58,324 nucleotides of DNA from Allobosea sp. Root381 (GTDB taxonomy: Bacteria > Pseudomonadota > Alphaproteobacteria > Rhizobiales > Beijerinckiaceae): assembly GCF_001429395.1 (NCBI RefSeq), contig NZ_LMJT01000021.1:1-58324 (forward strand), read 5' to 3'. Shown here piece by piece: positions 39,484-49,000 of this stretch. The position numbers were made by a program, and so were the translations under genes. Under the pieces are notes generated by a model, which was given only the letters and a program-made list of their open reading frames with translations, was not told where the DNA came from and searched no databases. Position 1 is the stretch's first letter; each line of letters begins with the position of its first letter.

Positions 39484-40536
39484 TTAGTTCTTCTCGGGCT
39501 TGCGGTACTGCTCGTTGCGGACGCCGATCTCGGAGAGGAGTCGCCCGATCGCGACCTGCGCATGATACAGTCCGATCAGGCCCGAGCCCGTCTTTAGCCC
39601 CAGGCGGATCCCGCGCGGCCCCGAGGCCGCCAGCAGCGCGAGCGACTTGGCGAGGACCCGCAGCCGCCCGGCGAGGCCCGGCCGGCTGCGCCGCTCGATC
39701 GCCGCCGAGATCGCGCCGTTGCGCAACGCCCTCGCCTGGATCCAGCTGAATTCGCTGCGCCGCGCCGGCATGGTCTCGCGCTGCGCCGCCTCCTGCACCC
39801 ACCCGAAACCGAAGCCGGCCGCCTTGGCGCGTGTGAAGAAATCGGTATCGCCGCCGCCGGTGAAGTCGAAGCTCTCGTCGAGGAAGGGAAAGCCCAGGCG
39901 CTCCAGCACCTCGCGCCGGATCAGGTAGTTGGCGCTCGAATAGAGCATCGGGACCGGGCCCGAAACGGCATAATGCGAGCGGAAGACCGGATGGGCCGCC
40001 AGCCAGGCACGCGAGGCGTCTTCGAAATCCGGCGTCACCGAACCACCGAAAAGCTGCGCCGGCGCCTTGGTCACCGCCTTCAGGAAGGCGTCGAGCCAGA
40101 GCGGCTCGGCCGTCTCGTCGTCATCGATGCCGAGCACCTGCCTGAGAGCCGGAAAGCGCGTCAAAGCGCAGCGCCAGGCCGCGTTGTAGGCCTTGCAGTT
40201 GCCCTGGCGCGGCTCGACGATGACGAGCCCCGTGAACAGGCCGGCCTGCAGCAAAGATGCGGCGCGCAGCGCGCCGGCTCGCTCCTCGCCTTCGTTCTCG
40301 ACGACGATGATCGCGAAGTCATGGCCGCCGCGCTGGGCGGCAAGCGAGCGAAGCGTCGCCTCCAGCAGGTCGGGACGCCGGAAGGTCGGGACGCAGACCA
40401 CGCTTTCGATCCCGGCCAGGGCGCTGTCGGGCGAGGCCGCGACGACGCTGAAGCTCTCGGGCTCCAGGAAACGAGGCGCAGCGCCTGCTCCCGTGCGGTT
40501 CCCGTTCGCGCCCGGCACCTGTTCGGTCATGGTCAT
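39484..40536 (-). CDS. family 2 glycosyltransferase
   Basis: 350 aa GT-A fold enzyme. VCVPTFRRPDLLEATLRSLA is the UDP-sugar strand, LGIDDDE the metal-binding DxD, and the GGDTDFFTRAKAAGF motif is the usual acceptor-site region. No membrane helix is clear, although the C-terminus is amphipathic. It converges on the GumC-like gene (29-bp gap) and diverges from the GT4 gene. The sugar is not predictable. Confidence 0.87.
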   Translation of the reverse strand: MTMTEQVPGANGNRTGAGAAPRFLEPESFSVVAASPDSALAGIESVVCVPTFRRPDLLEATLRSLAAQRGGHDFAIIVVENEGEERAGALRAASLLQAGLFTGLVIVEPRQGNCKAYNAAWRCALTRFPALRQVLGIDDDETAEPLWLDAFLKAVTKAPAQLFGGSVTPDFEDASRAWLAAHPVFRSHYAVSGPVPMLYSSANYLIRREVLERLGFPFLDESFDFTGGGDTDFFTRAKAAGFGFGWVQEAAQRETMPARRSEFSWIQARALRNGAISAAIERRSRPGLAGRLRVLAKSLALLAASGPRGIRLGLKTGSGLIGLYHAQVAIGRLLSEIGVRNEQYRKPEKN

Positions 40537-40717
40537 GCCGTCCAGAATGGGCCCGGACGGCTTAAGGTTCGGTGATCGCGATACCTGTGAAAGGCGTCGT
40601 TTCGCGCGCGACGGCGTTCAGCATGGTCGCGAGCCGCGCTTGACCCGCATCGGTCGGGATGGCCTTGCTTTGCTGCCATTACGCGCGCCTGCCCATCGCC
40701 GTCACGAGACCGCCCAT

Positions 40718-41890
40718 TTGCGCCTAGCCTTCCTCACCTCGCTGGTCCCCGTCGCCCGCCCCGATACCGGTTTCGAGATCGCCAATGCCGCGATCCTCGA
40801 CGCCCTGCGCGCGGCAGGACACGAAGTCATCGCCTTCGGCTTCCAGCGACCGGGCGAGGTGCCGGCGGATCCGGAGCAGGCCGTGGTGATCGCCCAAGCG
40901 GATATCGAGAACGCCGCGGTCGGCGCAGGCCAGAAGCTACGCTGGATCGCTGCGGCGCTGGCCAACGGCCTGCCTGTCGCCTGCGCCAAGCTGCGCCTTC
41001 TGGGTGACGGCCGGCTCGTCGAGGCGGTGAAGGCGCGTGGGCCCTTCGATGCCATCGTCCTGAATTCGGTGATGCTGCCGGGCGCGTTCCCCGAACTGCT
41101 GGCTCTCGGGCCCTGCCTGCTGGTCGAGCACAATATCGAGCACGTCTCGGCACGGCAGAACGCCGAGCATGCCCGCAACCCGCTGATGCGGCCCCTTTTC
41201 GCGCGCGAGGCCAGGACGCTGGAACGGGTCGAGCGGCGGCTATGGCGGGAAGCGCACTTCGTCTGGACGCTCGCCGATGAGGACCGTGCCGGGCTCGGCC
41301 CCGAACTGGCGGCCAAGTCGGCCGTGCTGCCACTGGTCTCGAACCGGCGCGAGCCGCCGCCGGCCGCCGGGGACGAGCTCAAGCCGGCCTATGATGCCGG
41401 CCTGATCGGGACCTGGAGTTGGGCGCCCAACTTCATCGGCCTGGACTGGTTCCTGCGCGAGGTCTGCCCGCTGCTGCCGGCGGACTTCAGCGTCGCGGTC
41501 GCAGGCCGTCTGCCTGCCGCGATGGCCCAACTCCCGCCGCAGGTGACCCTACTCGGGCGCGTGCCGGCTGCCGACGCTTTCCTGCGCTCCTGCCGGATCG
41601 TCGCGCTGTCGAGCCGGGCCGGCACCGGCGTGCAGCTCAAGACGGTCGAGGCGCTGGAGCTCGGCCTGCCGGCCGTGGCGACGACACTGTCCTGTCGCGG
41701 CTTCACCGGCATGCCCGACAATGTCACCCGCGCCGACACGCCGGCCGCCTTCGCCGAGGCGCTGGTCGCGCGGGTGGTGGCTATCCGTGCCGGCGATCGC
41801 CAGCGTATCGACGGTGCCGCCTTCATGGCGCAGCAGCGCAAGGCGCTTGCCGACGCATTGGAGCGGGGGCTTGCGGTCGCGCGGCGCTGA
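40718..41890 (+). CDS. family 4-type glycosyltransferase
   Basis: 390 aa from a TTG at 40718 (reading RLAFLTSLVPV after the start); the frame has no ATG near the expected start and the ribosome site is weak, so the start is tentative. N-terminal Rossmann features TGFEIANAAILDALRAAGHEV, EHNIEHVSARQ, and a C-terminal donor-binding half with GTWSWAPNFIGLDWF and SSRAGTGVQLKTVEALELGLPAVAT are typical of GT-B glycosyltransferases. It closes the exopolysaccharide module and converges on the AbrB-type gene. Confidence 0.83.
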   Translation: MRLAFLTSLVPVARPDTGFEIANAAILDALRAAGHEVIAFGFQRPGEVPADPEQAVVIAQADIENAAVGAGQKLRWIAAALANGLPVACAKLRLLGDGRLVEAVKARGPFDAIVLNSVMLPGAFPELLALGPCLLVEHNIEHVSARQNAEHARNPLMRPLFAREARTLERVERRLWREAHFVWTLADEDRAGLGPELAAKSAVLPLVSNRREPPPAAGDELKPAYDAGLIGTWSWAPNFIGLDWFLREVCPLLPADFSVAVAGRLPAAMAQLPPQVTLLGRVPAADAFLRSCRIVALSSRAGTGVQLKTVEALELGLPAVATTLSCRGFTGMPDNVTRADTPAAFAEALVARVVAIRAGDRQRIDGAAFMAQQRKALADALERGLAVARR

Positions 41891-41904
41891 CGCCGTCGCG
41901 GGCG

Positions 41905-43017
41905 TTACTCGGCCGGGCTCGCTTCCGTACGGCGGCGCCGGATCAGCCCGAACAGCGGGCCGGCGGTGATCATCACCAGGAAGACACGGATGATGTGGTG
42001 CGCCGCGACGAAAGCGACCTCGGTATGGAGTGCCAGCGCGATCAGGCTCATCTCGGCGAGGCCCCCCGGTGAATAGGCCAGGATCAGCGGCACATGGCCG
42101 TGAACCGAGACATTCGCGACCAGCCAGGCGAAGCCGAGCGTCAGCGACAAAAGGATCACGGTCGAGCCGACCGAGAGCATCAGCACGCGCAGGATGGTGG
42201 CGGGCGCGGTGCCCACGAAGCGACAGCCGATGGTGATGCCGAGAATCAGCTGGGCCGCATTGACGATCTCGTAGGGCGGCACGGAATCGCTGAGGCCCGA
42301 GACATGGACGCCGGCACTGACCAGCATCGGCCCGAGCAGGTACTTGGCCGGCAGCCTCAGCCAGTGCCCGACGACGATACCGGCGATGCCGCAGGCGAGC
42401 AGGATCAGCTCGGCGCTGAGCGGCGTCTGCATCAGCGACGGGCCGGTGATGCGGTTGCCGCCGATCGGCACCCCGCCGATCCACTGCACGATGAAGGGCA
42501 GGGTCATCACCACGAGCAGGATGCGGGCTGAATGGATCAGCGCGATGATGCGGGCATCGCCGCCCTTCTCCTCGCCGACCGTGACCATCTCGATCAACCC
42601 GCCCGGCATGCCGGCGAAGAAGGCCGTCACGGGATCGAATCCGGCGACCTTGCGGAAATAGCCGACGCAGATGACGGCGCAGGCGATCATGAACAGCACG
42701 AGACCAGCGAGCGTCGGCAGCCAGTTCGGCAATTGCGCCACGACATCCGGCCTGAAGCCGGCGCCGAGCATCACGCCGATCACCATCGTCATCGGCGGGC
42801 GGATGACGGAAGGCGCCGCCACGGGCCAGCGCAGCAGCGCCGCCGCGGTGCAGAACACCATCGAGCCCAGCATCCAGGGAAGCGGCAGCCGCGCCTGCAC
42901 GAAGAGCCAGCCGCCCAGGCCGCCGAGCAGCAGCGCCAGCGCGAAGCGCCGATAGGGGAAGCGCGCCGGTGAAAGCCCGCGCAGGCCTTCGGCGAAATCG
43001 GAGATCACCTGTCTCAT
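41905..43017 (-). CDS. AbrB-family integral membrane protein (PF05145)
   Basis: 370 aa from the ATG at 43017 (MRQVISDFAEGLRG); the frame is open further but the extra N-terminus is arginine-rich and unlike the family. About ten hydrophobic helices in two repeated halves are seen, each starting with a LPWMLGSM or LPAKYLLGPMLVS motif, and PGGLIEM / PGGLAEM pairs are characteristic. Database names such as ammonia monooxygenase or AbrB regulator are misleading, since no DNA-binding motif is present. It is probably a transporter of unknown substrate. Confidence 0.85.
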   Translation of the reverse strand: MRQVISDFAEGLRGLSPARFPYRRFALALLLGGLGGWLFVQARLPLPWMLGSMVFCTAAALLRWPVAAPSVIRPPMTMVIGVMLGAGFRPDVVAQLPNWLPTLAGLVLFMIACAVICVGYFRKVAGFDPVTAFFAGMPGGLIEMVTVGEEKGGDARIIALIHSARILLVVMTLPFIVQWIGGVPIGGNRITGPSLMQTPLSAELILLACGIAGIVVGHWLRLPAKYLLGPMLVSAGVHVSGLSDSVPPYEIVNAAQLILGITIGCRFVGTAPATILRVLMLSVGSTVILLSLTLGFAWLVANVSVHGHVPLILAYSPGGLAEMSLIALALHTEVAFVAAHHIIRVFLVMITAGPLFGLIRRRRTEASPAE

Positions 43018-43265
43018 GCGGCGGAGCGTGAAAGAAGCATCATGCTGTCGTTCGGGGTCTCGGCACGGTTCGCGTTCTCCTAGACCGCGCACAGGGGCGA
43101 GCAAAGCACGGATGCGGCATGGCTTGCCTGTCCTGCCGGCGTATCGCGCCAGCACAACCCCGGCATGTCCGGCTGTCTATGGCGGAAGTCGCCGATTTCC
43201 TTGATCAATTCCAGACAGGGACGGAAGCGGCGAGGCGTCGAGCTTTCGGCCGATGGTCGAGGTCG

Positions 43266-44357
43266 ATGAGCGAAGAACGGCAGACCGGGCGGCAGGATCG
43301 CACGGCGGAGGGGGATGGCTCGGCCGAGACGGAAGCACCGCCGTCCTTCGGCGGGGATGCGAGCGAGGCTGCGGGCGAGGCGGCGACGGCCAGCACACTT
43401 GTGACCCCGGTCGGATCGGCGCCCCCCAGGCCGGATGGCCCGTTCAGGCACGGCAGGCGGCGCCTGCGCGGCTGGTGGACGGGCGCAAGCCCCAATCTGC
43501 GCGGTTCGGTCTATATGCTGTCAGCGCTGCTGGTCTATGCGGTGATGGTCGGAGCCATCAAGCATGTCGGCAGCGCGGTGCCGCTGGTCCAGATCCTGCT
43601 GATCCGCCAGATCATCATGAGCCTCGTGATCGTCGCCTTCTCGGTCGGCAGCGTCCGGCTGATGATGCGCACGGCCCGGCCGGGCCTGCAGGTCTTCCGC
43701 GGGGTGCTCACGCTGCTGTCGATGCTCTGCGGCTTCACGGCCGTCATCAAGATCCCGCTCGCCCAGGCGACGGCGATCGGCTTCAGCCAGGTGCTGTTCG
43801 TCACCATCGCTGCGGTCATCGTGCTCAAGGAAGTCGTCGATGCGAGGCGCTGGGCCGCGACCATCATCGGCTTCATCGGCGTGCTCGTCATGCTCAGGCC
43901 GACGACGGAAGGACTCGACTTCTACGCCCTGATGTCGGTTGGCGGCGCCCTGTTCGGCGCGGGCATCACGGTTAGCGTGCGCATGCTGGCGACGACCGAG
44001 CGCACCGACACGATCCTGATCTGGCAGGGCGTCGTGCTGGTCATCGCGCTCGCCTTTCCCGCCTGGCTCTGGTGGGTGCCGCCCGATGCCGTGCAATGGT
44101 TCTGGCTGATCGTGCTCAGCCTGTTCGGCACCGCCGGGCAATGGCTGATCACCCGTGCCTACCAGGTCGGCGAGGCCGCAGCGCTGGCCCCGCTCGATTT
44201 CAGCCGCCTGATCCTCGCGAGCTTCACCGGATTCGTGTTCTTCGCCGAGATTCCGGCGCTTTCAACCTGGATCGGGGCGGCGATCGTCATCGCGGCGACG
44301 CTCTACACCATCCGCAAGAATGCCCGGACGCTGCCCGCCGGGCCGGCCTCGAGCTGA
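43266..44357 (+). CDS. EamA/DMT-family transporter
   Basis: 363 aa from the ATG at 43266. A hydrophilic N-terminal tail of about 75 residues (acidic then Arg-rich) precedes ten membrane helices in two EamA halves, with family motifs such as [34 protein letters not shown] and [21 protein letters not shown]. Earlier in-frame starts at 43179 and 43119 are possible, but ORF content there is not convincing. Substrate (amino acid, metabolite or drug) unknown. It is followed by guaC after 106 bp. Confidence 0.87.
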   Translation: MSEERQTGRQDRTAEGDGSAETEAPPSFGGDASEAAGEAATASTLVTPVGSAPPRPDGPFRHGRRRLRGWWTGASPNLRGSVYMLSALLVYAVMVGAIKHVGSAVPLVQILLIRQIIMSLVIVAFSVGSVRLMMRTARPGLQVFRGVLTLLSMLCGFTAVIKIPLAQATAIGFSQVLFVTIAAVIVLKEVVDARRWAATIIGFIGVLVMLRPTTEGLDFYALMSVGGALFGAGITVSVRMLATTERTDTILIWQGVVLVIALAFPAWLWWVPPDAVQWFWLIVLSLFGTAGQWLITRAYQVGEAAALAPLDFSRLILASFTGFVFFAEIPALSTWIGAAIVIAATLYTIRKNARTLPAGPASS

Positions 44358-44463
44358 GCCGCCTGGCCAAGGCGGATTGCCTCGCCTCTGTGCCTGCGGT
44401 TATGAATCGGCGCACGCATCCCTCCGCCGCGCGTGCCCGAAGCCAGCCGCGAAGGCCCTGATT

Positions 44464-45507
44464 ATGCGCATCGAGAACGATCCCAAGCTCGACTTCCGCG
44501 ACGTGCTGATTCGCCCGAAGCGCTCGACGCTGGGCAGCCGCGCCGAGGTCGACGTCCATCGGTCCTTCCGCTTCGCCCATACCGGCAAGGACTGGACCGG
44601 CTTTCCGCTGATCGCGGCCAACATGGACGTCGTCGGCACCATGGCGATGGCGCGCGCGCTATTCAGGCACGGCGCAATGGTTGCGCTCCACAAGCATTAC
44701 GGGCCCGAGGAGCTGATCGCCTTCTTCCGCGAGCCGGACTCGGCCAACGCCTTCTATTCGCTTGGCACCACCGAGGCCGATCACGACAAGCTCGCCCGCG
44801 TCCACGCCCAGTCACCGATCGACAAGATCTGCCTCGACGTCGCGAATGGCTATACCGAGAAATTCGTCGACACGGTCAAGGCGACGCGGGTCGAGTATCC
44901 CGATGCGACGATCATGGCCGGCAATGTCGTCACAGGTGACATGACCGAGGCGCTGATCCTGGCCGGCGCCGATATCGTCAAGGTCGGCATCGGCCCGGGT
45001 TCGGTCTGCACGACGCGGAAGATGACCGGCGTCGGCTATCCGCAGCTTTCCGCGATCATCGAATGCGCCGACGCCGCGCATGGGCTCAAGGGCCTGGTTT
45101 GCGGCGATGGCGGCGTCACCGTGCCGGGCGATCTCGCCAAGGGCTATGGCGGCGGCGCTGACTTCATGATGCTCGGCGGCATGCTCGCCGGCCATGACGA
45201 ATGCGAAGGCGACATCCGCTACGAGGAGCAGGGCGGCGAGAAGGTGCCGGTCGCCATGACGTTCTACGGCATGTCCTCCGACACCGCGATGAAGCGCTAT
45301 TCCGGCGGCGTCGCGAAATACCGGGCGTCCGAGGGCAAGACCGTCGAAGTGCCCTATCGCGGGCCGGTCGAGGGCACGATGCAGGAGCTGATGGGCGGCG
45401 TGCGCTCGGCGATGACCTATATCGGTGCGGTCCGCCTCAAGGAGATGGCCAAGCGCACCACCTTCATCATGGTCGGCAGCCAGCTCAACACGATCTTCGG
45501 CAACTGA
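44464..45507 (+). CDS. guaC: GMP reductase
   Basis: 347 aa. It reduces GMP to IMP with NADPH for purine balance. It shares the IMPDH fold; the catalytic Cys is in [18 protein letters not shown], the K+/substrate loop in [12 protein letters not shown], and [34 protein letters not shown] is the GuaC-specific stretch. There is no CBS insert, which separates it from IMPDH. The ATG at 44464 gives the standard [16 protein letters not shown] start. Confidence 0.95.
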   Translation: MRIENDPKLDFRDVLIRPKRSTLGSRAEVDVHRSFRFAHTGKDWTGFPLIAANMDVVGTMAMARALFRHGAMVALHKHYGPEELIAFFREPDSANAFYSLGTTEADHDKLARVHAQSPIDKICLDVANGYTEKFVDTVKATRVEYPDATIMAGNVVTGDMTEALILAGADIVKVGIGPGSVCTTRKMTGVGYPQLSAIIECADAAHGLKGLVCGDGGVTVPGDLAKGYGGGADFMMLGGMLAGHDECEGDIRYEEQGGEKVPVAMTFYGMSSDTAMKRYSGGVAKYRASEGKTVEVPYRGPVEGTMQELMGGVRSAMTYIGAVRLKEMAKRTTFIMVGSQLNTIFGN

Positions 45508-45535
45508 AGCGAGCGCACTCTCCCCGCTACCGCTC

Positions 45536-45580
45536 GCGGCCCGTCTGTTGCATAGTCGCACCCGCAACACAGAGGGCCGC
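45536..45580 (+). promoter_or_regulatory. large stem-loop upstream of aapJ
   Basis: GCGGCCC (45536-45542) pairs with GGGCCGC (45574-45580), and TCTGTTGC (45544-45551) with GCAACACAGA (45564-45573) apart from a 2-base bulge; the loop is 12 bases. It contains the perfect dyad TGTTGC-N12-GCAACA. There is no T-run, so it is not an intrinsic terminator of guaC. It may be an operator or a structured aapJ leader. Confidence 0.45.
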
Positions 45581-45603
45581 AGACGGCTCCGGGGAGAACG
45601 ACT

Positions 45604-46635
45604 ATGAAGACGACGATTTCGACGGCGGCAGCGATGCTCGTCATGGGCGCTTCGCTGGCGAGCGCGCAGCAACTGGCGCCGAGCCCGACGCTCGATGCGG
45701 TCAAGGCCCGCGGGCACATCGAATGCGGCGTGCATCTCGGCCTTCCGGGCTTTTCCTTCGCCGACGACAAGGGCGAATGGACCGGGCTTGACGTCGACTA
45801 CTGCAAGGCGCTCGCCGCCGCGGTGCTCGGCGACGCCAAAAAGGTCAAGTTCACGCCGACCTCGGTGCAGCAGCGCTGGCCGATCCTGCAATCGGGCCAG
45901 GTCGACCTGCTCTCGCGCAACTCGACCATCACCTTCTCGCGCAATGCCTCGCTCGGCCTGAACTTCCAGGGCATCAATTTCTACGAGGGCCAGACCTTCA
46001 TCGTCCGCAAGTCGACCAACGCCAAGACGGCGGCCGATCTCGACGGCGCCTCGGTCTGCGTCGCGGCCGGCTCGACCGAGGAGAAGAACGCCTCCGACTG
46101 GTTCCTGGAGCGCAACCTCAAGGTCACGATCACCAATTTCCAGAAGAATGACGACGCCATCGCCGCCTATGATGCCGGCCGCTGCGACGCCTATACCGCT
46201 GGCGTCGGCGCGCTCGCCGGCCAGCGCGCCAAGCTCAAGGTCCCGGGCGACCACATCATCCTGACCCAACCGATCTCCAACGATCCGCAGGGACCGGTGA
46301 CGCGCTGGGGCGACGAGCGCTGGCAGCTGATCGTGCGCTGGGTCCTGAACGGACAGATCGCCGCCGAGATGCTGGGCGTCACCTCCGCCAATGTCGACGA
46401 GATGAAGGCGAGCTCGAAGAACTCTGAAGTGCGCCGCCTGCTCGGTGTCGAGGGCAATTTCGGCGCCATGATGGGCCTCCCGAACGACTGGATGTACAAT
46501 GTCGTCAAGCAGGTCGGGAATTACGGCGAGAGCTTCGAGCGCACCGTCGGCATGGGTTCGGCCCTGAAGCTCGAGCGCGGCCAGAACCAGCTCTGGACCA
46601 AGGGCGGCCTGCTGTTCACGCCGCCGTTCCAGTGA
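45604..46635 (+). CDS. aapJ: general L-amino-acid ABC transporter, periplasmic binding protein (AapJ-like)
   Basis: 343 aa. A Sec signal peptide (MKTTISTAAAMLVMGASLASA) is cut after about residue 21. The mature protein has the family-3 solute-binding pattern: GHIECGVHLGLPGFSFADDKGEWTGLDVDYCKALA, VDLLSRNSTITFSRN, then QPISNDPQGPVTRWGDERW. These match AapJ of the broad-range polar amino-acid systems. A GGGGAG ribosome site lies 8 nt before the ATG. A palindromic repeat (46644-46735) separates it from aapQ. Confidence 0.92.
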   Translation: MKTTISTAAAMLVMGASLASAQQLAPSPTLDAVKARGHIECGVHLGLPGFSFADDKGEWTGLDVDYCKALAAAVLGDAKKVKFTPTSVQQRWPILQSGQVDLLSRNSTITFSRNASLGLNFQGINFYEGQTFIVRKSTNAKTAADLDGASVCVAAGSTEEKNASDWFLERNLKVTITNFQKNDDAIAAYDAGRCDAYTAGVGALAGQRAKLKVPGDHIILTQPISNDPQGPVTRWGDERWQLIVRWVLNGQIAAEMLGVTSANVDEMKASSKNSEVRRLLGVEGNFGAMMGLPNDWMYNVVKQVGNYGESFERTVGMGSALKLERGQNQLWTKGGLLFTPPFQ

Positions 46636-46643
46636 GAAGTCCT

Positions 46644-46735
46644 CGTCATGGCCGGGCTTGACCCGGCCATCTCGGAAACCAGTCTGCGCGTCACGAGATT
46701 CTCGGGCCTGAGCGATGCTCAGCCCGAGAATGACG
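46644..46735. repeat. composite palindromic repeat, family A copy 2 (aapJ/aapQ intercistronic)
   Basis: A 92-bp element starting 8 bp after the aapJ stop. The left unit CATGGCCGGGC..GCCCGGCCAT-like hairpin (ATGGCCGGG / CCCGGCCAT) is followed by a spacer and CGTCACGAGAT, then a second hairpin with arms CTCGGGC / GCCCGAG and the end GAATGACG. The first 30 bases and the CGTCACGAGAT core are shared with 2909-3006. It would fold as two stable hairpins in the aap message. Confidence 0.85.
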
Positions 46736-46760
46736 CCGCGAACTCCATGGCGCCGTCACT

Positions 46761-47924
46761 GTGACCAGAGCCTTCGCCCTCCTCAACGACAAGCGCGTGC
46801 GCGACTGGCTCTACCAGATCGCGCTCGTCCTCGGCCTGCTTGCCCTGACCGTCTTCTTCGTGCGCAATGCCTCGGAGAACATGGTCAAGGCCGGTATCGC
46901 GTCCGGCTTCGACTTCCTCTGGCGCAATTCCGGCATCGACGTTCCCTTTGTCCTCACCGGCTACACCCGCGCCGACAACATCCTCAGCCTGTTCTGGACC
47001 GGCGTCGCCAATACCATGCTGGTGACCGTCGTGGCGATCGTGCTGGCGACGCTGCTCGGCTTCGTCGTCGGCATCGCGCGGCTGTCCTCGCACTGGCTGC
47101 TCTCGACCGTGGCCGGGGCCTATATCGAGTTCGTCCGCAACATCCCGCTGCTGTTCTTCGTGCTGTTCTGGTATTTCGGCGTCATCGCTGCCTTGCCCGG
47201 CCCGCGCGACAGCCTCGGTATCTTCGGCGTCGCCTTCCTCAACAACCGCGGACTTACCATCCCGCTCCCGGATGCGCCGGCCAATTTCCGGATCGCGGCC
47301 TTCGTGATCCTCGCCTCCTGGGCCGCGCAATGGCTGGCTGTGCGCTGGGCCCGCCGCCGCAAGGAGCGCTCAGGCCAGGACGCGCCGGTGCTGGCGATCG
47401 GCGTTCTCCTGATTCTCGTCGTGCCGGCGCTGGCCATCACCTGGGCGAGCCTGGCCACGCGCTGGGACATTCCGGTCCTGCGCGGCTTCAATTATCGCGG
47501 CGGCTTCGTCGTGATTCCGGAATTCGTGGCGCTGCTGGCGGCACTCGTCACCTATACCGCCGGCTTCATCGCCGAGATCGTGCGTGGCGGCATCCAGGCC
47601 GTGCCGCATGGCCAGACAGAGGCGGCTTCCGCGCTCGGCCTGCGGCCGCGCCGCATCCTGACACTGGTCACGATCCCGCAGGCGCTGCGGGTGATGATCC
47701 CGCCGCTCACCAACCAGTATCTCAACGTGCTGAAGAACTCGTCCTTCGGCGCGGCCATCGCCTATCCCGACGTGGTCAGCCTGTTCATGGGCTCGGCGCT
47801 GAACAACACCGGCCAGGCGATCGAGATCATCGCCATGACGCTTGCCGTCTATCTCGTCATCGGGCTCGCCGTCTCCGCCTTCATGAACTGGTACAATGCC
47901 AGGATCGCGTTGGTGACCCGATGA
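46761..47924 (+). CDS. aapQ: general L-amino-acid ABC transporter permease (AapQ-like)
   Basis: 387 aa, GTG start at 46761. About eight membrane helices, longer than usual HisM-type permeases because of an insertion (about 150-240) typical of AapQ. The EAA loop that contacts the ATPase is GQTEAASALGLRPRRILTLVTIPQALR. FVRNIPLLFFVLFWYFGV is a family signature. The stop overlaps the aapM start (ATGA). A five-codon ATG reading frame (46747) ends on the GTG start and may only be chance. Confidence 0.93.
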   Translation: MTRAFALLNDKRVRDWLYQIALVLGLLALTVFFVRNASENMVKAGIASGFDFLWRNSGIDVPFVLTGYTRADNILSLFWTGVANTMLVTVVAIVLATLLGFVVGIARLSSHWLLSTVAGAYIEFVRNIPLLFFVLFWYFGVIAALPGPRDSLGIFGVAFLNNRGLTIPLPDAPANFRIAAFVILASWAAQWLAVRWARRRKERSGQDAPVLAIGVLLILVVPALAITWASLATRWDIPVLRGFNYRGGFVVIPEFVALLAALVTYTAGFIAEIVRGGIQAVPHGQTEAASALGLRPRRILTLVTIPQALRVMIPPLTNQYLNVLKNSSFGAAIAYPDVVSLFMGSALNNTGQAIEIIAMTLAVYLVIGLAVSAFMNWYNARIALVTR

Positions 47925-48970
47925 CCCCCGCGACGCTTCCTCTCTGGCGCCGGCGCCTGTTCGGCACGCCCGCGACCGGAATCGTCACGCTGCTGCTCGG
48001 ACTGCTGCTGGCCTGGATCGCGATCCCGATCATCCGCTGGGCCCTGGTCGACGCGACCTGGATGGGCTCGACCCGGGAGGACTGCCAGGCCGGCGGCGCC
48101 TGCTGGGTCTTCATCCGCGCGCGCTTCGGCCAGTTCATGTACGGGCTTTATCCGGTCGAGGAGCGCTGGCGGGCCGATCTCGCCGGCATCGCCTTCGTTC
48201 TCGGCATCGCGGGAGTCGTCTTCGCGCCCGCTCGCCTCCGGCTCAAGGCGGCGATCGCGATGCTGGTCGTCCTGCCGCCGCTCGGCATCTGGCTGCTCTC
48301 GGGCGGCTTCGGCCTGCGTCATGTCGAGACGCGCGAATGGGGCGGGCTGATGCTCACCCTGTTCATCTCGGTCTATGCCAGCCTGATCGCGATCCCGCTC
48401 GGCATCCTGCTGGCGCTCGGCCGGCAATCTGAGCTGCGCATCGTCCGGCTGATCAGCGTGCTGTTCATCGAGTTCTGGCGCGGCGTGCCGATCATCGCGG
48501 TGATCTTCCTGGCGTCGCTGCTGCTGCCTCTGATCCTCCCGGGCGGCATCGGCATTGACCGGCTCGCCCGCGCGGTGATCGGCCTCGGCCTCGTCATCGC
48601 CGCCTATATGGCCGAAGCGGTGCGCGGCGGCCTCCAGGCCCTGCCGCCCGGCCAGCGCGAGGCGGCAACCGCTCTCGGCTTGACCTACTGGAAGGCGACC
48701 GGCCTCGTCATCCTGCCGCAGGCGCTGCGTATCTCGCTGCCGGCGATGACCAACGAGTTCATCGCGCTGGTGAAGAACACCACGCTCGTGCTGGTTGTCT
48801 CGATCCTCGATCTGCTCGGCATCGCCCAGGCCTCGCTGGCCGATCCGAACTGGGTCGGCATGAACATGGAGGCTTATGTCTTCTCGGGCAGCATCTACTG
48901 GCTGATCTGCTTCGCGCTCTCGCGCTGGAGCCGTCATCTCGAGACGCTCGGGCGCCGCATGCATCGCTGA
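47921..48970 (+). CDS. aapM: general L-amino-acid ABC transporter permease (AapM-like)
   Basis: 349 aa, about nine membrane helices. The EAA motif GQREAATALGLTYWKATGLVILPQALR is intact, and an FIEFWRGVPIIAVIFLAS stretch marks the family. The N-terminal half has the large periplasmic loop containing DCQAGGACW seen in AapM. It is translationally coupled to aapQ. The gene that should follow, aapP (the ATPase), is not present: a terminator starts 30 bp after the stop and the next gene is gcrA on the other strand. Confidence 0.93.
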   Translation: MTPATLPLWRRRLFGTPATGIVTLLLGLLLAWIAIPIIRWALVDATWMGSTREDCQAGGACWVFIRARFGQFMYGLYPVEERWRADLAGIAFVLGIAGVVFAPARLRLKAAIAMLVVLPPLGIWLLSGGFGLRHVETREWGGLMLTLFISVYASLIAIPLGILLALGRQSELRIVRLISVLFIEFWRGVPIIAVIFLASLLLPLILPGGIGIDRLARAVIGLGLVIAAYMAEAVRGGLQALPPGQREAATALGLTYWKATGLVILPQALRISLPAMTNEFIALVKNTTLVLVVSILDLLGIAQASLADPNWVGMNMEAYVFSGSIYWLICFALSRWSRHLETLGRRMHR

Positions 48971-49000
48971 CGCCGCCGCGTTCGCCTCTGCTCGCGGCAT

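Noticed and set aside
41905..43017. DNA-binding AbrB regulator or ammonia monooxygenase
   Set aside because: The protein is a polytopic membrane protein with no DNA-binding or metal-oxygenase motif.
46747..46764. Five-codon regulatory leader peptide ending on the aapQ GTG
   Set aside because: Too short and without a ribosome site to separate from chance.
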